From: Enterovibrio baiacu
Lineage (GTDB): Bacteria > Pseudomonadota > Gammaproteobacteria > Enterobacterales > Vibrionaceae
NCBI RefSeq assembly: GCF_004120195.1
Contig: NZ_SCHN01000006.1
Location: 62,001 to 126,000, forward strand
Length of the DNA: 64,000 bases
Direction of reading: 5' to 3'
Made by a program: the position numbers and the translations under genes. The notes under the pieces are model-generated. The model did not search any database. It saw only the letters and a list, made by a program, of their open reading frames with translations, and was not told the DNA's origin. This document shows, piece by piece, positions 18,655 through 27,581 of this stretch. Position 1 is the stretch's first letter. Every line of letters begins with the position of its first letter.

Positions 18655-19395
18655 ATGGATACCGATCAGCTATATACCATTATTGAAAAACTGAACGATG
18701 TAAAAAATAAAGAACAGCTTGAATCTTTGTGCGAACAATTCTGTGAACTCGTTGAACTCCCCTATTATTTATTTGGTGTCATTGAGCAAGAATCACTTTA
18801 TGCGCCCGTCATTCATACGTTCACTAATTATCCAGCACCTTGGTTAGAAAAATATTTTCAACAGAATAAACAACGTGTCGATCCTGTGGTGAGCTACATC
18901 ATGACGCAGCAAGCACCGATACGCTGGGATTCCCTTGTTCAACGTGAAGAATTTCAAGCGCCTCAGCAACAAGAACTGATGGCACTCGCCAGCCAATATG
19001 GCCTGTGTAATGGGTTCACCGTACCGATCAAATCTGCATCCGGGGATTTTGTCTTGCTCAGCATGGCCATTGGGGATGTTGAAAACCAATGCGAAAAGCT
19101 CAATGCCGCCATCCCTTTCGCACACACGCTCGCCACCCATCTTCTTGAGTGCTACCTCACCATGAAGATCAAAAACCAAGACTGCGAAGAAGTGTCTCTC
19201 ACCAAACGAGAAACCGATTGTCTGTTTTGGGCAAGTGAAGGGAAAACCGCATGGGAAATTTCAAAGATCATCAATGTGTCTGAACGAACCGTGTTGTTTC
19301 ACCTGAATAACTGCACCAAAAAACTCGCTGCCTCGAACCGCCAACACGCGGTTGCCCTAGCGGTTAAAAAAGGATTACTCAAGCCCAATCTATAG
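18655..19395 (+). CDS. LuxR-type autoinducer receptor/transcription factor
   Basis: Acyl-homoserine-lactone receptor, 246 residues from the ATG at 18655. The N-terminal autoinducer-binding domain carries the family residues in NYPAPWLEKYF (Trp, Tyr), RVDPVVSYI (Asp), APIRWDSL (Trp) and GLCNGFTVPIKS (Gly). The C-terminal helix-turn-helix is LTKRETDCLFWASEGKTAWEISKI followed by NVSERTVLFHLNN. It matches V. fischeri LuxR in length and layout. An in-frame ATG at 18601 and a TTG at 18526 exist; 18655 is chosen by family length, though the nearest AGGA is rather far upstream. It is the likely reader of the LuxI product and of the palindromes at 16987, 21389 and 40794. Confidence 0.9.
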   Translation: MDTDQLYTIIEKLNDVKNKEQLESLCEQFCELVELPYYLFGVIEQESLYAPVIHTFTNYPAPWLEKYFQQNKQRVDPVVSYIMTQQAPIRWDSLVQREEFQAPQQQELMALASQYGLCNGFTVPIKSASGDFVLLSMAIGDVENQCEKLNAAIPFAHTLATHLLECYLTMKIKNQDCEEVSLTKRETDCLFWASEGKTAWEISKIINVSERTVLFHLNNCTKKLAASNRQHAVALAVKKGLLKPNL

Positions 19396-19438
19396 CAGCG
19401 CGGTGAAAAAGGCGTTTCTCGCCTTCCCCTCGCACAAC

Positions 19439-19472
19439 GAAAAACGCGGAGCCCAAAGGCTCCGCGTTTTTG
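19439..19472. terminator. Bidirectional terminator between luxR-type and decarboxylase genes
   Basis: AAAACGCGGAGCC / GGCTCCGCGTTTT is a perfect 13-bp stem with a CAAA loop and T/A tracts on both sides, between two convergent genes. Confidence 0.9.
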
Positions 19473-19487
19473 CGCATAACGTTCGCA

Positions 19488-20822
19488 TTAGCTCACTCGT
19501 CGCAGCGATTCTGAAGCCATTTCCTGTTCGATGTTTGTGTATCTGCGCTTCATCTCTTCGATGGAATCTTGCTTACCCACTTGTTGAACCCCGGTTGGCG
19601 TCACCAAATATTCAGCCGGGAAACCGTGGCCAATAAACAGCCCAGGGGAACTGGTGATCGCGTACGCGCCCACTTGATGCACCACCAAGTAATCCCCAAC
19701 GGCGAGCGGTGCAGAATCAAACTTGTCAGCAATGATGTCAGACGGCGTACACAGCGGGCCTACAAGGGTGTATCGCTGTGCTTCTGCTTTTGTTCCTGAA
19801 AGAGCTTCACCACACGCTGTGTTCTCACGATTTGGCAACGCCGCGCATGCAATCTCAGCCACGTTCAAGCGCGTTGCTTTATTGATGAAATACGGTTTTC
19901 GCATCAAGTTCGCAAACGCCGTTGCACCATGAAACAGGTTATAGCCGCCATCACACACCACAAAGGTTTTGCCGCCCGACTGCTTAATGGATTTCACCTG
20001 AATCACGGCCTTGCCGTTCTCGCCGACGATAAAGCGACCACTTTCGAAAAACAGGCGTGTCGCCCCTGTTTTTTCAATCAAGTTCTGCTGCAAAGATAAC
20101 AAAGCCTCTCGCATCGGCTCGACGGCAAGTGCCGCTTCCCCTTTGTAATAAGGAATGCCAAAACCGCCCCCCAAATTGATCGCATCAAGCGGCAATGCAA
20201 AACGCGTTTGCAGATCAATCAAGCACTCACACAGCGCCGAAAAATTAGCGATAAAACTGTCAGGGTCGAGCACCCGCGTCGTGGCGTAAATGTGCACGCC
20301 AGAAATCGCGACTTGGTGGGATTTGGCGAGCGCCAACACGGTCGGCAAGTCGTCTTCCGTAATACCAAATTGCGATGCCGCGCCGCCCATTTTCATTGAA
20401 CCGCCAGAGATTTCCACGTTCGGGTTTAAGCGCAATAAGATCGCCGTGTCCGAACCATAGCGCCTTTTTAGCGCTCCAAGCTCCACCAGCTCTTCGGCAC
20501 TTTCTACAGCAACAAACGCGATGTTATTTCGCACACATTCGGTGAGAAGTCGTGTAGATTTATAGGGGCCAACACACCCAATGTTTTTCGGCGCAACACC
20601 GCTTGAAAGTGCCACGTCTAGCTCAAAAGCACTGCTCACATCGCAGCCTAGCCCTTGGTTCACAATGGTCTCAACCAGCGACGGATTTGGGTTAGCTTTC
20701 AGGGAATACAATACAGTGGCGACATCCGGCAGAGTCACGGTTTTTAAGCGATCACATTGCTGCTGAATCCCAGCTTGGTCATACACATAAAATGGCGTAT
20801 GAGGCATCGAAGTCTTTAACAT
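19488..20822 (-). CDS. PLP-dependent decarboxylase, DAP/ornithine decarboxylase fold III, BtrK-like
   Basis: A 444-residue alanine-racemase-fold decarboxylase. The PLP lysine is Lys42 in YSLKANPNP, with GLGCDVSSAFEL after it. The glycine-rich phosphate loop is NLGGGFGIPY, and the C-terminal domain has GPLCTPSDII with the catalytic Cys plus VGAYAITSS with the active-site Tyr. In place of the HIGSQ motif of true diaminopimelate decarboxylase it has GVHIYATTRVLD. That variant is seen in specialised relatives such as BtrK of butirosin synthesis, which decarboxylates glutamyl bound to a carrier protein. I infer an amino acid, possibly carrier-bound, as substrate. It is not next to lysine genes. 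It is downstream of the small exported protein gene by 29 bp and divergent from the KAS III operon. Confidence 0.85.
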   Translation of the reverse strand: MLKTSMPHTPFYVYDQAGIQQQCDRLKTVTLPDVATVLYSLKANPNPSLVETIVNQGLGCDVSSAFELDVALSSGVAPKNIGCVGPYKSTRLLTECVRNNIAFVAVESAEELVELGALKRRYGSDTAILLRLNPNVEISGGSMKMGGAASQFGITEDDLPTVLALAKSHQVAISGVHIYATTRVLDPDSFIANFSALCECLIDLQTRFALPLDAINLGGGFGIPYYKGEAALAVEPMREALLSLQQNLIEKTGATRLFFESGRFIVGENGKAVIQVKSIKQSGGKTFVVCDGGYNLFHGATAFANLMRKPYFINKATRLNVAEIACAALPNRENTACGEALSGTKAEAQRYTLVGPLCTPSDIIADKFDSAPLAVGDYLVVHQVGAYAITSSPGLFIGHGFPAEYLVTPTGVQQVGKQDSIEEMKRRYTNIEQEMASESLRRVS

Positions 20823-20851
20823 CTTAAACGTCCTATTCGGGGTGCTTTCCT

Positions 20852-21232
20852 TTACGGATTCTTAAACTCAACGTAAGTCAGGCAGCGTTTTGCAGGGGCG
20901 TGGTGCACCATGTCTACCGATTCCAACTCATCGTTATTGGTGTTGATCGTGATAAGGCTCAGCACGTTATGGCATGCCTTTTCAGCGCGTAAGCTCATGT
21001 AAACAAAGTATTCGAGATACTCTTGATTACGTTCTTCGCGCAGAAACATGAAATGGTTAATTTCATCGCTTTCCTCAAACACCCACGGGCTGCCAGACAG
21101 CTCATGGCCGTTCAACATGTTCCGCACTTCCGCTTTATCGAAGCTGGATTTGGCACTCGCAAACGGCACCACCAGCAAAAGCGCGAGCACGTAGCGTTTC
21201 TTCATTAGGGTGTTGAACATAGACCTAAACAT
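20852..21232 (-). CDS. Small exported protein of unknown function
   Basis: 126 residues with a signal peptide (about 1-28, ending PFASA-KSS), so periplasmic or secreted. The start at 21232 has a perfect AAGGAGG five bases upstream. The mature part is about 98 residues with two Cys (EKACHNV and AKRCLTY) that could form a disulfide, and an acidic segment (FEESDEINHF). No family recognised. It is the first gene of a two-gene minus-strand unit with the decarboxylase and shares the regulatory gap containing the lux box at 21389. Confidence 0.75.
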   Translation of the reverse strand: MFRSMFNTLMKKRYVLALLLVVPFASAKSSFDKAEVRNMLNGHELSGSPWVFEESDEINHFMFLREERNQEYLEYFVYMSLRAEKACHNVLSLITINTNNDELESVDMVHHAPAKRCLTYVEFKNP

Positions 21233-21388
21233 AAATCCTCCTTGGTATAACGCTGTCACCTTTCCTCGCGCACTTAACATCACTCACCTGAAGGGGTCTC
21301 AGCCGGTTTTAGAAGCAAACGCGCATCAAGGCGGGATGGGGAAATTCCCACTGTGCTATACACCATCGCATATCGAAGGAATGGGGCT

Positions 21389-21408
21389 AACTGTCAGAAT
21401 TGACAGCT
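21389..21408. promoter_or_regulatory. Lux box controlling the first biosynthetic operon
   Basis: AACTGTCAGAATTGACAGCT: perfect inverted arms CTGTCA/TGACAG around GAAT, with the CT-N12-AG spacing of LuxR/LasR-family operators. It ends 60 bp before the first KAS III-like gene. It is also in the only gap upstream of the divergent decarboxylase unit. Confidence 0.75.
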
Positions 21409-21468
21409 GGGTGAAGAACAAATAACCAACAACAATGTGAGTCATACGTTCGCAAGTGGATAGGCACT

Positions 21469-22485
21469 ATGACCCAATTGAATTACTGGTCGGACACAGC
21501 AACCAACAGAGAGCCTGTAGAAACGACCCTCTCCCATCTCGGCTATGACGCCGGCTATGTCGGCATCATCAAGAAGATATTCCGCATTGCACAAACGCCA
21601 GTATCTAAACTGTCGCCGCAGCAATATTTGATGCAAGACGCCTTTTGTCAGCAAACCGAGCTGCTGGAATCCGACGCACTCACCTACACCCACACAGGGC
21701 AGGAAGTGTATCCCTTTGGGCAGTCATGCTTGCGCTCGCTAAACCGTTCAAGTCGCGGAAATGGCGCGCTGTTTGGCTCAACCGCCTGCAATTGCGCGTC
21801 CACGTTCAAAGTCATCGACTTGTATCGCCGCCGTCAGCAACACGCAGACAGCAACGCATCGGCGAGAAAACGCCACGTTATCGTGACCTGCGATACGGGC
21901 TTCACGCCGATCCTCAAAGACATTCCCGGTTCAACCGTCACAGGCGATGCACGCAGTGCGATTTGCTTGGATGACAGCGCAGCGGGCGACTACCAATTGA
22001 TCAGTTACGAATCGCAGGTTTACCCCGCCCATTTTGGCGGCGCGTGGGAAGACGAAGAAAAGCATTCGGTTTACGAGAAAACCTATAAAGATCGGATTGT
22101 TGCACTGATCGAACAATCATTGGCTGGGCTGACGTTAGATGCAGAAAGTCGCATCGCCATCGTGCCTCACAATGTCAATGTGTACACCTGGAAAGCCATC
22201 GAAAAGAAACTCAACAACCCACAACTTTCCTTCTTCACCGACGGCGTGGCTGACCACGGACACTGCTACGGCAGCGATGCCTTCATCAACCTGCAATTGC
22301 TCGAACAGCGCCATGCCGCGCAACTCTCTGTAGAAAAAGACTCTGCAGAACAATACGACGCCCCCCATTCGCCACCTCACCCGATACCCGATTACTTCCT
22401 GTGTGTGACCGCGGGTGTGGGTGGTTTCTTCTCAAGCGTGACGCTGAAACGGACCGATACCAATAAGGACCCGTCTTATGACTAA
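21469..22485 (+). CDS. KAS III-like (FabH-fold) acyltransferase A
   Basis: A 338-residue thiolase-fold protein, first gene of the coupled operon. The nucleophile region GSTACNCASTFKVIDL aligns with the FabH 'A-A-C-x-G-F' segment (Cys109, with Cys107 two residues before). The active-site His234 is in IVPHNVNVYTW, like the FabH 'P-H-Q-A-N'. The Asn of the FabH triad is replaced: the matching site reads DHGHCYGSDAFINL, with His265. The C-terminal strand GVGGFFSSVTLKR is typical of the fold. It may transfer acyl or aminoacyl groups from a carrier protein rather than make fatty acids. It overlaps the next gene by 8 bp. Confidence 0.75.
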   Translation: MTQLNYWSDTATNREPVETTLSHLGYDAGYVGIIKKIFRIAQTPVSKLSPQQYLMQDAFCQQTELLESDALTYTHTGQEVYPFGQSCLRSLNRSSRGNGALFGSTACNCASTFKVIDLYRRRQQHADSNASARKRHVIVTCDTGFTPILKDIPGSTVTGDARSAICLDDSAAGDYQLISYESQVYPAHFGGAWEDEEKHSVYEKTYKDRIVALIEQSLAGLTLDAESRIAIVPHNVNVYTWKAIEKKLNNPQLSFFTDGVADHGHCYGSDAFINLQLLEQRHAAQLSVEKDSAEQYDAPHSPPHPIPDYFLCVTAGVGGFFSSVTLKRTDTNKDPSYD

Positions 22486-24067
22486 CACTCCCTCGAATGA
22501 GCGTGTAACCGCGCACGACTCAATGCAAAAAAGCACAGCACTGCGACGCACCATCGTGGCGAACATCGACCAATTTGGCGATAAACCCGCGGTGCGATAT
22601 CGTGGTTCAACCTACAGCTATCGCGGCTTGTTGGTGCTCGCCAGCCAGCTTCGCGACATGCTAGATGCACACGGTGGCATTCAGAAAAACGTGCCGATTT
22701 TGACCTGCTCACGATCGCCACTGTTTGCCAACATATTCAACCTTTTACTTGGGCTGGAAGGCATTCCCTACGAGCCGCTGTCACTCAATGAACCGTTTGA
22801 TCGCGCCATTGCCAAAGCGAGTAAATGGCAAAACTTCATCTTGCTGACAGACACCCACACCGAGAGTGAGCTGGGCCCAATTTCCGCCCGTGCCAGCCTC
22901 ACGGTGATTGCCGATGAAGACTTGTCTTACCGCACCCATTCGCGCCCTGAAAACGCGGGAGACAATCACCTTTCCCTCGATGAGTGCGTCTACATACTGT
23001 CAACGTCAGGCTCCACGGGTGTGCCGAAATCTGTGCCGATAAAAAGCCACAATCTCGATGCCTACTTGTCTGCCGCCACGCGCTTTTTTGGCGTCGAACA
23101 GGATGAGCATTTCTCCGTGATCCACGATGTCTGTTTCGACTTCAACATCCATGAATTGTACCTACCCATCCACAATCATGGCTGCCTGTGCATCGCGGAT
23201 AAATCTGACTTGCTTAGCCCCGCAACCGTCAGCAAATTCGTTGAACGCCACGGCGTTACCTTCTGGTCTTGCGTGCCCTCTTTCATCAACCATTTAGACC
23301 ACTTACGCAAGTTCAACAGCAACACCTTCAACCGCATTCGCAAAACCATGATTTGCGGTGAAGCGCTGACGTTAGTGATTCAACAAGCCTGGCGCGCCCT
23401 CGCCCCAAACAGCCGCATTTTTAACTTGTACGGCCCGACTGAATGCACTGTTTCCGTTTCAGGGAAAGACATCACCTACCCGCAGCAAGACGACATTCGA
23501 AATGGCGTGCTCACCATCGGCGAAGCCTGGGATAACACCCTGTTCTACGTGCTCAATGAAGGACACATCAGCCAAGAAGGACGCGGCGAATTGCTTGTTG
23601 GCGGGCCACAAGTCTTTGATGGGTACTTTCGCGAAGGCAGCGTCTGCCGAGAAAAACTGGTCGAAGAGCCGCAAAGCGGGCAACTGCTTTACCGCACGGG
23701 CGACAACGTAGAGCTTTCACCCAACAAGCCGAACCACTACCTCGGACGTGGCGACGATCAGCTGCAAATTCGCGGACATCGCATCCAAAAGAACGAGATT
23801 CTGCACCTGATTTGCCAAACCATTCCGTGCTCTAACCTCGCCGTGGTCGAAAAAAATTCCTGCAACGGCACCACCATCGGCATCGTGTTGTTCATCTCTG
23901 GGGAGAACCTGCAAGAAGTCGATATTCGTCGCCGATTGGCAGCCACGTTGCCCAGCTATGCCCTGCCGCTAAAGATCAATATCGGCCCATTGCCGATGAA
24001 CAAAAACATGAAGATTGACCACAAGAAGCTGTATACGCACGTGAACCCAGAGGCGGAAACTTCATGA
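22478..24067 (+). CDS. Stand-alone adenylating enzyme A (amino-acid type)
   Basis: A 529-residue AMP-forming ligase of the ANL superfamily. Core motifs: LSTSGSTGVPKSVP (A3), CFDFNIHE (A4, with the Asp that binds the alpha-amino group in amino-acid-activating enzymes), NLYGPTECTVS (A5), YRTGDNV (A7), YLGRGDDQLQIRGHRIQ (A8), and MNKNMKIDHKKL with the A10 lysine. It has no attached carrier or condensation domain, so it would load a separate acyl carrier protein. The FD motif suggests an amino acid substrate; identity cannot be read reliably. Coupled to its neighbours by overlaps at both ends. Confidence 0.85.
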   Translation: MTNTPSNERVTAHDSMQKSTALRRTIVANIDQFGDKPAVRYRGSTYSYRGLLVLASQLRDMLDAHGGIQKNVPILTCSRSPLFANIFNLLLGLEGIPYEPLSLNEPFDRAIAKASKWQNFILLTDTHTESELGPISARASLTVIADEDLSYRTHSRPENAGDNHLSLDECVYILSTSGSTGVPKSVPIKSHNLDAYLSAATRFFGVEQDEHFSVIHDVCFDFNIHELYLPIHNHGCLCIADKSDLLSPATVSKFVERHGVTFWSCVPSFINHLDHLRKFNSNTFNRIRKTMICGEALTLVIQQAWRALAPNSRIFNLYGPTECTVSVSGKDITYPQQDDIRNGVLTIGEAWDNTLFYVLNEGHISQEGRGELLVGGPQVFDGYFREGSVCREKLVEEPQSGQLLYRTGDNVELSPNKPNHYLGRGDDQLQIRGHRIQKNEILHLICQTIPCSNLAVVEKNSCNGTTIGIVLFISGENLQEVDIRRRLAATLPSYALPLKINIGPLPMNKNMKIDHKKLYTHVNPEAETS

Positions 24068-25074
24068 GGCTCGAAGATAACAACAGCGTCGCCCTGTCGA
24101 TAGACGCCATTCGCGTCGTCAGGCCGAAGAAAAAGCTCGTGTTGGTGGATGAGTTTGACGCCGTGCACTGCTCCTCGTTCAACGCCCACATTCTGAAAAA
24201 GATGATGGGCATTGAAACCGTCAATGTGCTGCCCGAAGGCAAACCGCACGAGGCGCTCATGATGCCGTTAGTGTCACTTTCGAAGGAAGAAGCGAGCACA
24301 GAATACGGCAACGATGTAGAACTTCGTAGCGCCAACACTGGGGCAATGCGGGCGCAGTTCGGGCAATCGGTTGATCGTGCACTCGCGCGCATTCACGACC
24401 TCACGCCGCTTGGGTTAAGCAACGCTAACCGCTGTGTGTCGCTGTTTAAGCAACTCGACATGATTGCGCGTTCAGCCCCTGCGCCGCGTCAATACTGCAT
24501 TCACAATACCGAACTCGCGTTCAGTAAAGAAATGCGCATCACCCGTGGCTTATCCGTGCAAGGCGACAGCAACACCAGCTTGCGATTGAGCCACACCGAC
24601 ACCCCGAAAATTCGGGTGAGCAGCGTGCATTTGCATTACGACCGTCGCTTTGCGCGGGGCATTTGGGGCGACAACGTCGAAACCAAAGCCTACGAAGAAA
24701 ACTATCGGCAGAACATGCATCAGGTGATCCATCGCGCGTTAGACAAAGCGGGCGTCACCCTGTCACAGATAGACCACTTACTCCCACACAACATCAACAT
24801 CAAATCATGGCGTTTTCTTTGCCAATCGCTCGACGTGTCTGAATCGCGTTTGTTCTCGCGAAACATACAGACCGAAGGTCACTGCTTCTGCAATGACATG
24901 GTGATCAACCTCAGCGATGCACTTGAAGCATTCGCCCATGAAGACACACCTCCCACCGCTGAAAACCCATTACGTTTTCTCGCCGTGGCCGCTGGCGCTG
25001 GCGGGATGTTCGGCGCCTGTGTGCTTGATGTTATGCAGCTAGAAGGATTACGCAATGAGAGACACGCTATATAA
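24064..25074 (+). CDS. KAS III-like (FabH-fold) acyltransferase B
   Basis: A 336-residue divergent relative of the first KAS III-like protein. The nucleophile is probably Cys124 in LGLSNANRCVSLFKQL, in a less canonical context. His242 is in LLPHNINIKSW. The third triad position again carries GHC (TEGHCFCNDMVINL, His273). The C-terminal VAAGAGGMFGACVL matches the fold. Its ATG overlaps the upstream stop (ATGA) and it overlaps the next gene by 20 bp. Together with the other two it forms a set of distantly related paralogs, perhaps forming hetero-oligomers or catalysing successive steps. Confidence 0.7.
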   Translation: MRLEDNNSVALSIDAIRVVRPKKKLVLVDEFDAVHCSSFNAHILKKMMGIETVNVLPEGKPHEALMMPLVSLSKEEASTEYGNDVELRSANTGAMRAQFGQSVDRALARIHDLTPLGLSNANRCVSLFKQLDMIARSAPAPRQYCIHNTELAFSKEMRITRGLSVQGDSNTSLRLSHTDTPKIRVSSVHLHYDRRFARGIWGDNVETKAYEENYRQNMHQVIHRALDKAGVTLSQIDHLLPHNINIKSWRFLCQSLDVSESRLFSRNIQTEGHCFCNDMVINLSDALEAFAHEDTPPTAENPLRFLAVAAGAGGMFGACVLDVMQLEGLRNERHAI

Positions 25075-26602
25075 GATCATGGTGGAAGCGGCAGACCGCG
25101 TTGCCGTTCTCGACCAAGATAAAACCTACCGTTATCGCGACGTCTTAGACGACGCCGCATGCCTACACGCGCAGCTAAACACCGCGGCAAGAGGCACGCC
25201 AACGGGCACACACATACTCATGTCCGCTGAGCGTTCTTACACCAGTGTGGTGATGTACGTGTTCAGCGTGGTGTATGGCTACACCCTTGTGCCCGTGACG
25301 GCGGAGATCGACAACCGTTCCCTAGCGCGTTTGATCAACGAATTGCCCGTGGCTTTCTTCTTTACCGACACGCTTAACGATACCGGCTCGTCACGGCTGC
25401 TCTCCGTCGCCCAGCAAGCCGCTTGCCCAACCTTCGTCGCCGCGCGCGGCAAGCCCTTGAGTGAAGGGAAATTCAATCAACCCTTACCGCCGCTTGAAAC
25501 CAACAGCGAATGGCTTGCTACACCCAGCCAAGATAACCCCGATCTGTATTTGATTTTCACTTCAGGCAGCACGGGCAACCCGAAAGGCGTGAGTGTTGAA
25601 ACGCACAACCTGCTCAACTACCTCGAAGCCACGCGAGACGAATTCGGTATTCATGCTGACGATGTACTGAGCCACATTTCCCCGCTCAGTTTTGATTTCA
25701 GCATTCACGAAATCTTCATTGCCTTGTTCAATCAAGCCGCGATTGCCGTGCTGCGTGAAAACGACAAATTCAACTTCTCAGGGTATCTCACCCGCCACGC
25801 GGTAAGCGTGTGGGCATCCGTGCCGTCCACCGTGGCGTATTTGAACAAAACCCGCCAGTTGAACCCGAGCCAATACCCAGCACTGCGCTTGGCGTTTGTC
25901 GGTGGCGAACCCGTGCAACCCTCATTGCTGCACACCCTGACACTCGCCGCACCGAATTGCACCGTGTACAGCTATTACGGCCCTACCGAATGCACCGTCG
26001 CCATGATGGCGTGTTGGTATGACCCAACCAAAGAGTACGCCCAACACATGCCCCTTGGCAGGCCGTTCGGCGGACACCGTTTATTGATTCAAACCGAGGC
26101 CGACGGCGCATTTCATGCAACAGGCACGGGCGAAGCCTACATTGCCGGACCACAAGTACTGAAAGCTTATTGGAAGAACCCAGAACAAACGGCGCTGCGT
26201 TTTTCTTATCACCCTGAACACGGCTATCTCTTCCGCACGGGCGACATCATTCGCATCGAAGAAGACGGCAACCACGTGTTTATCGCACGCCAAGATGACG
26301 ACATTAAAATCGGGGGTTACCGCTTTAACACTGCGGCCTGTCGCACCTTTGTCGAAGAAAAATCGCAGGCAGAAGATGTGGTGGTCACGCCTTTTTCCCA
26401 CAGCAACGAAGCCACCTTCGATCGTCTGTTGGTGGTCACCGTGAACGCCAAAATCAGCGAAGCCGCGTTAGCCCGCATATTCCGCGACCAATACGATAAT
26501 TATGTGCAGCCGCACTTCGTCAACGTCTCTGAGCTGCCGATGAACCGAAACGGCAAACTCGACAAGAAAGCCTTGATGGAAAAGGTGGCCTGCCATGTTT
26601 GA
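25055..26602 (+). CDS. Stand-alone adenylating enzyme B (amino-acid type)
   Basis: A 515-residue ANL ligase. Motifs: LIFTSGSTGNPKGVS (A3), LSFDFSIHEIF (A4 with alpha-amino-binding Asp), YYGPTECTVAM (A5), FRTGDII (A7), FIARQDDDIKIGGYRFN (A8), MNRNGKLDKKAL with the A10 lysine. It is closer to typical NRPS and D-alanine:carrier ligases than enzyme A. Likely activates an amino acid and loads the acyl carrier protein encoded at 41024. Coupled to both neighbours by overlaps. Confidence 0.87.
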   Translation: MRDTLYKIMVEAADRVAVLDQDKTYRYRDVLDDAACLHAQLNTAARGTPTGTHILMSAERSYTSVVMYVFSVVYGYTLVPVTAEIDNRSLARLINELPVAFFFTDTLNDTGSSRLLSVAQQAACPTFVAARGKPLSEGKFNQPLPPLETNSEWLATPSQDNPDLYLIFTSGSTGNPKGVSVETHNLLNYLEATRDEFGIHADDVLSHISPLSFDFSIHEIFIALFNQAAIAVLRENDKFNFSGYLTRHAVSVWASVPSTVAYLNKTRQLNPSQYPALRLAFVGGEPVQPSLLHTLTLAAPNCTVYSYYGPTECTVAMMACWYDPTKEYAQHMPLGRPFGGHRLLIQTEADGAFHATGTGEAYIAGPQVLKAYWKNPEQTALRFSYHPEHGYLFRTGDIIRIEEDGNHVFIARQDDDIKIGGYRFNTAACRTFVEEKSQAEDVVVTPFSHSNEATFDRLLVVTVNAKISEAALARIFRDQYDNYVQPHFVNVSELPMNRNGKLDKKALMEKVACHV

Positions 26603-27581
26603 TCACGATACGCCTTTGATGGCGTTAACCCCGACTCAGCCCCAAATGCAGTCTGCTATTCCACTGCAACCACAGGTGCAGCCGACCACTGATGCGCTGC
26701 CTGCACGGCAACAGGCGATCCGTGTGTTTAATCGGCTCGTGCCCATTGATGGCAAGCCGACCAACGTGGCGATCTGGGCTCCGGAAGAGGAAACTGCAGA
26801 ACACGCCGATGCATCTGCGCCCGCCAAGCCCATGCGTTATTACCTCACGCACAAAGGCGGCGCGATAAAAGCACGCTGCATTCAGGCCAAGCCCGATATT
26901 CAGGTAAGCAAGTTCTGCCTGATCTTCCCCGGCTTCAACGGCGGGCCGTTAGATCAGTTTCACTTAGCTGAAGCGCTCGCCAATGCAGGATATTGGGTCA
27001 TGTCCGTGGGGTGTTACATCAACCCTGAACTCAAGCCGAGTGACGATCCGGACAAAATCGCCCTCGCCCTTGAAGATGCTTACGCGGCCTATCCCTCTAT
27101 CTTGCAGGCATTTACTCAGCTAACAGGGCTTTCCGTCACACCTGAGACCTTAGGCGAAATTCGCTATGCCTCGTTTTCCGCGGGCATATATCCGCTGGTG
27201 CGCGCAGTCAGAAAAGGCCATTGCCCACAGTGGCAACACCGCCTATTGCTGATGGCACCGGGGTTATCCGCTACCCCAGGCTTGGGGGAGTTGCTCGCCC
27301 AGGCACCCATATCCCGAATGGACCTGATTCATTCAGCGCAAGACACGCACCCCACGTTTGGCGACCCATTGCACTACTTAACCTTTTTTGATGCGTCACA
27401 AACGCAGCTTCACTTGCTGTCAAAAGGTGAACACTACGATTTCATTCACCTTCCGTTGTCCGTCACCAAAGACACGAACACCACGCCCACCGGCGGGTTC
27501 GCCCAATCCCAACACGAGCGCGCGGTAAAGCAGGAATGCTTGGCGGTTCTCGACAGTCTGATTCATGGAGAAACACGATGA
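26595..27581 (+). CDS. Alpha/beta-hydrolase-fold protein
   Basis: A 328-residue protein with an alpha/beta-hydrolase layout from about residue 110: strand CLIFPGFNGGPLDQF (oxyanion region), a nucleophile elbow YASFSAGIYP (Ser-x-Ser-x-Gly in place of Gly-x-Ser-x-Gly), an acid in LIHSAQDTHP or FGDP, and a candidate His in KGEHYDFIHL. The first 45 residues are Gln/Pro-rich and look disordered. It could release or transfer the carrier-bound product as a thioesterase-like enzyme. Weak resemblance overall; function uncertain. Confidence 0.6.
   Translation: MFDHDTPLMALTPTQPQMQSAIPLQPQVQPTTDALPARQQAIRVFNRLVPIDGKPTNVAIWAPEEETAEHADASAPAKPMRYYLTHKGGAIKARCIQAKPDIQVSKFCLIFPGFNGGPLDQFHLAEALANAGYWVMSVGCYINPELKPSDDPDKIALALEDAYAAYPSILQAFTQLTGLSVTPETLGEIRYASFSAGIYPLVRAVRKGHCPQWQHRLLLMAPGLSATPGLGELLAQAPISRMDLIHSAQDTHPTFGDPLHYLTFFDASQTQLHLLSKGEHYDFIHLPLSVTKDTNTTPTGGFAQSQHERAVKQECLAVLDSLIHGETR

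Noticed and set aside
19488-20822. Housekeeping diaminopimelate decarboxylase LysA
   Set aside because: The HIGSQ motif is replaced by HIYATT and the gene is not near lysine genes; a specialised decarboxylase is more likely.
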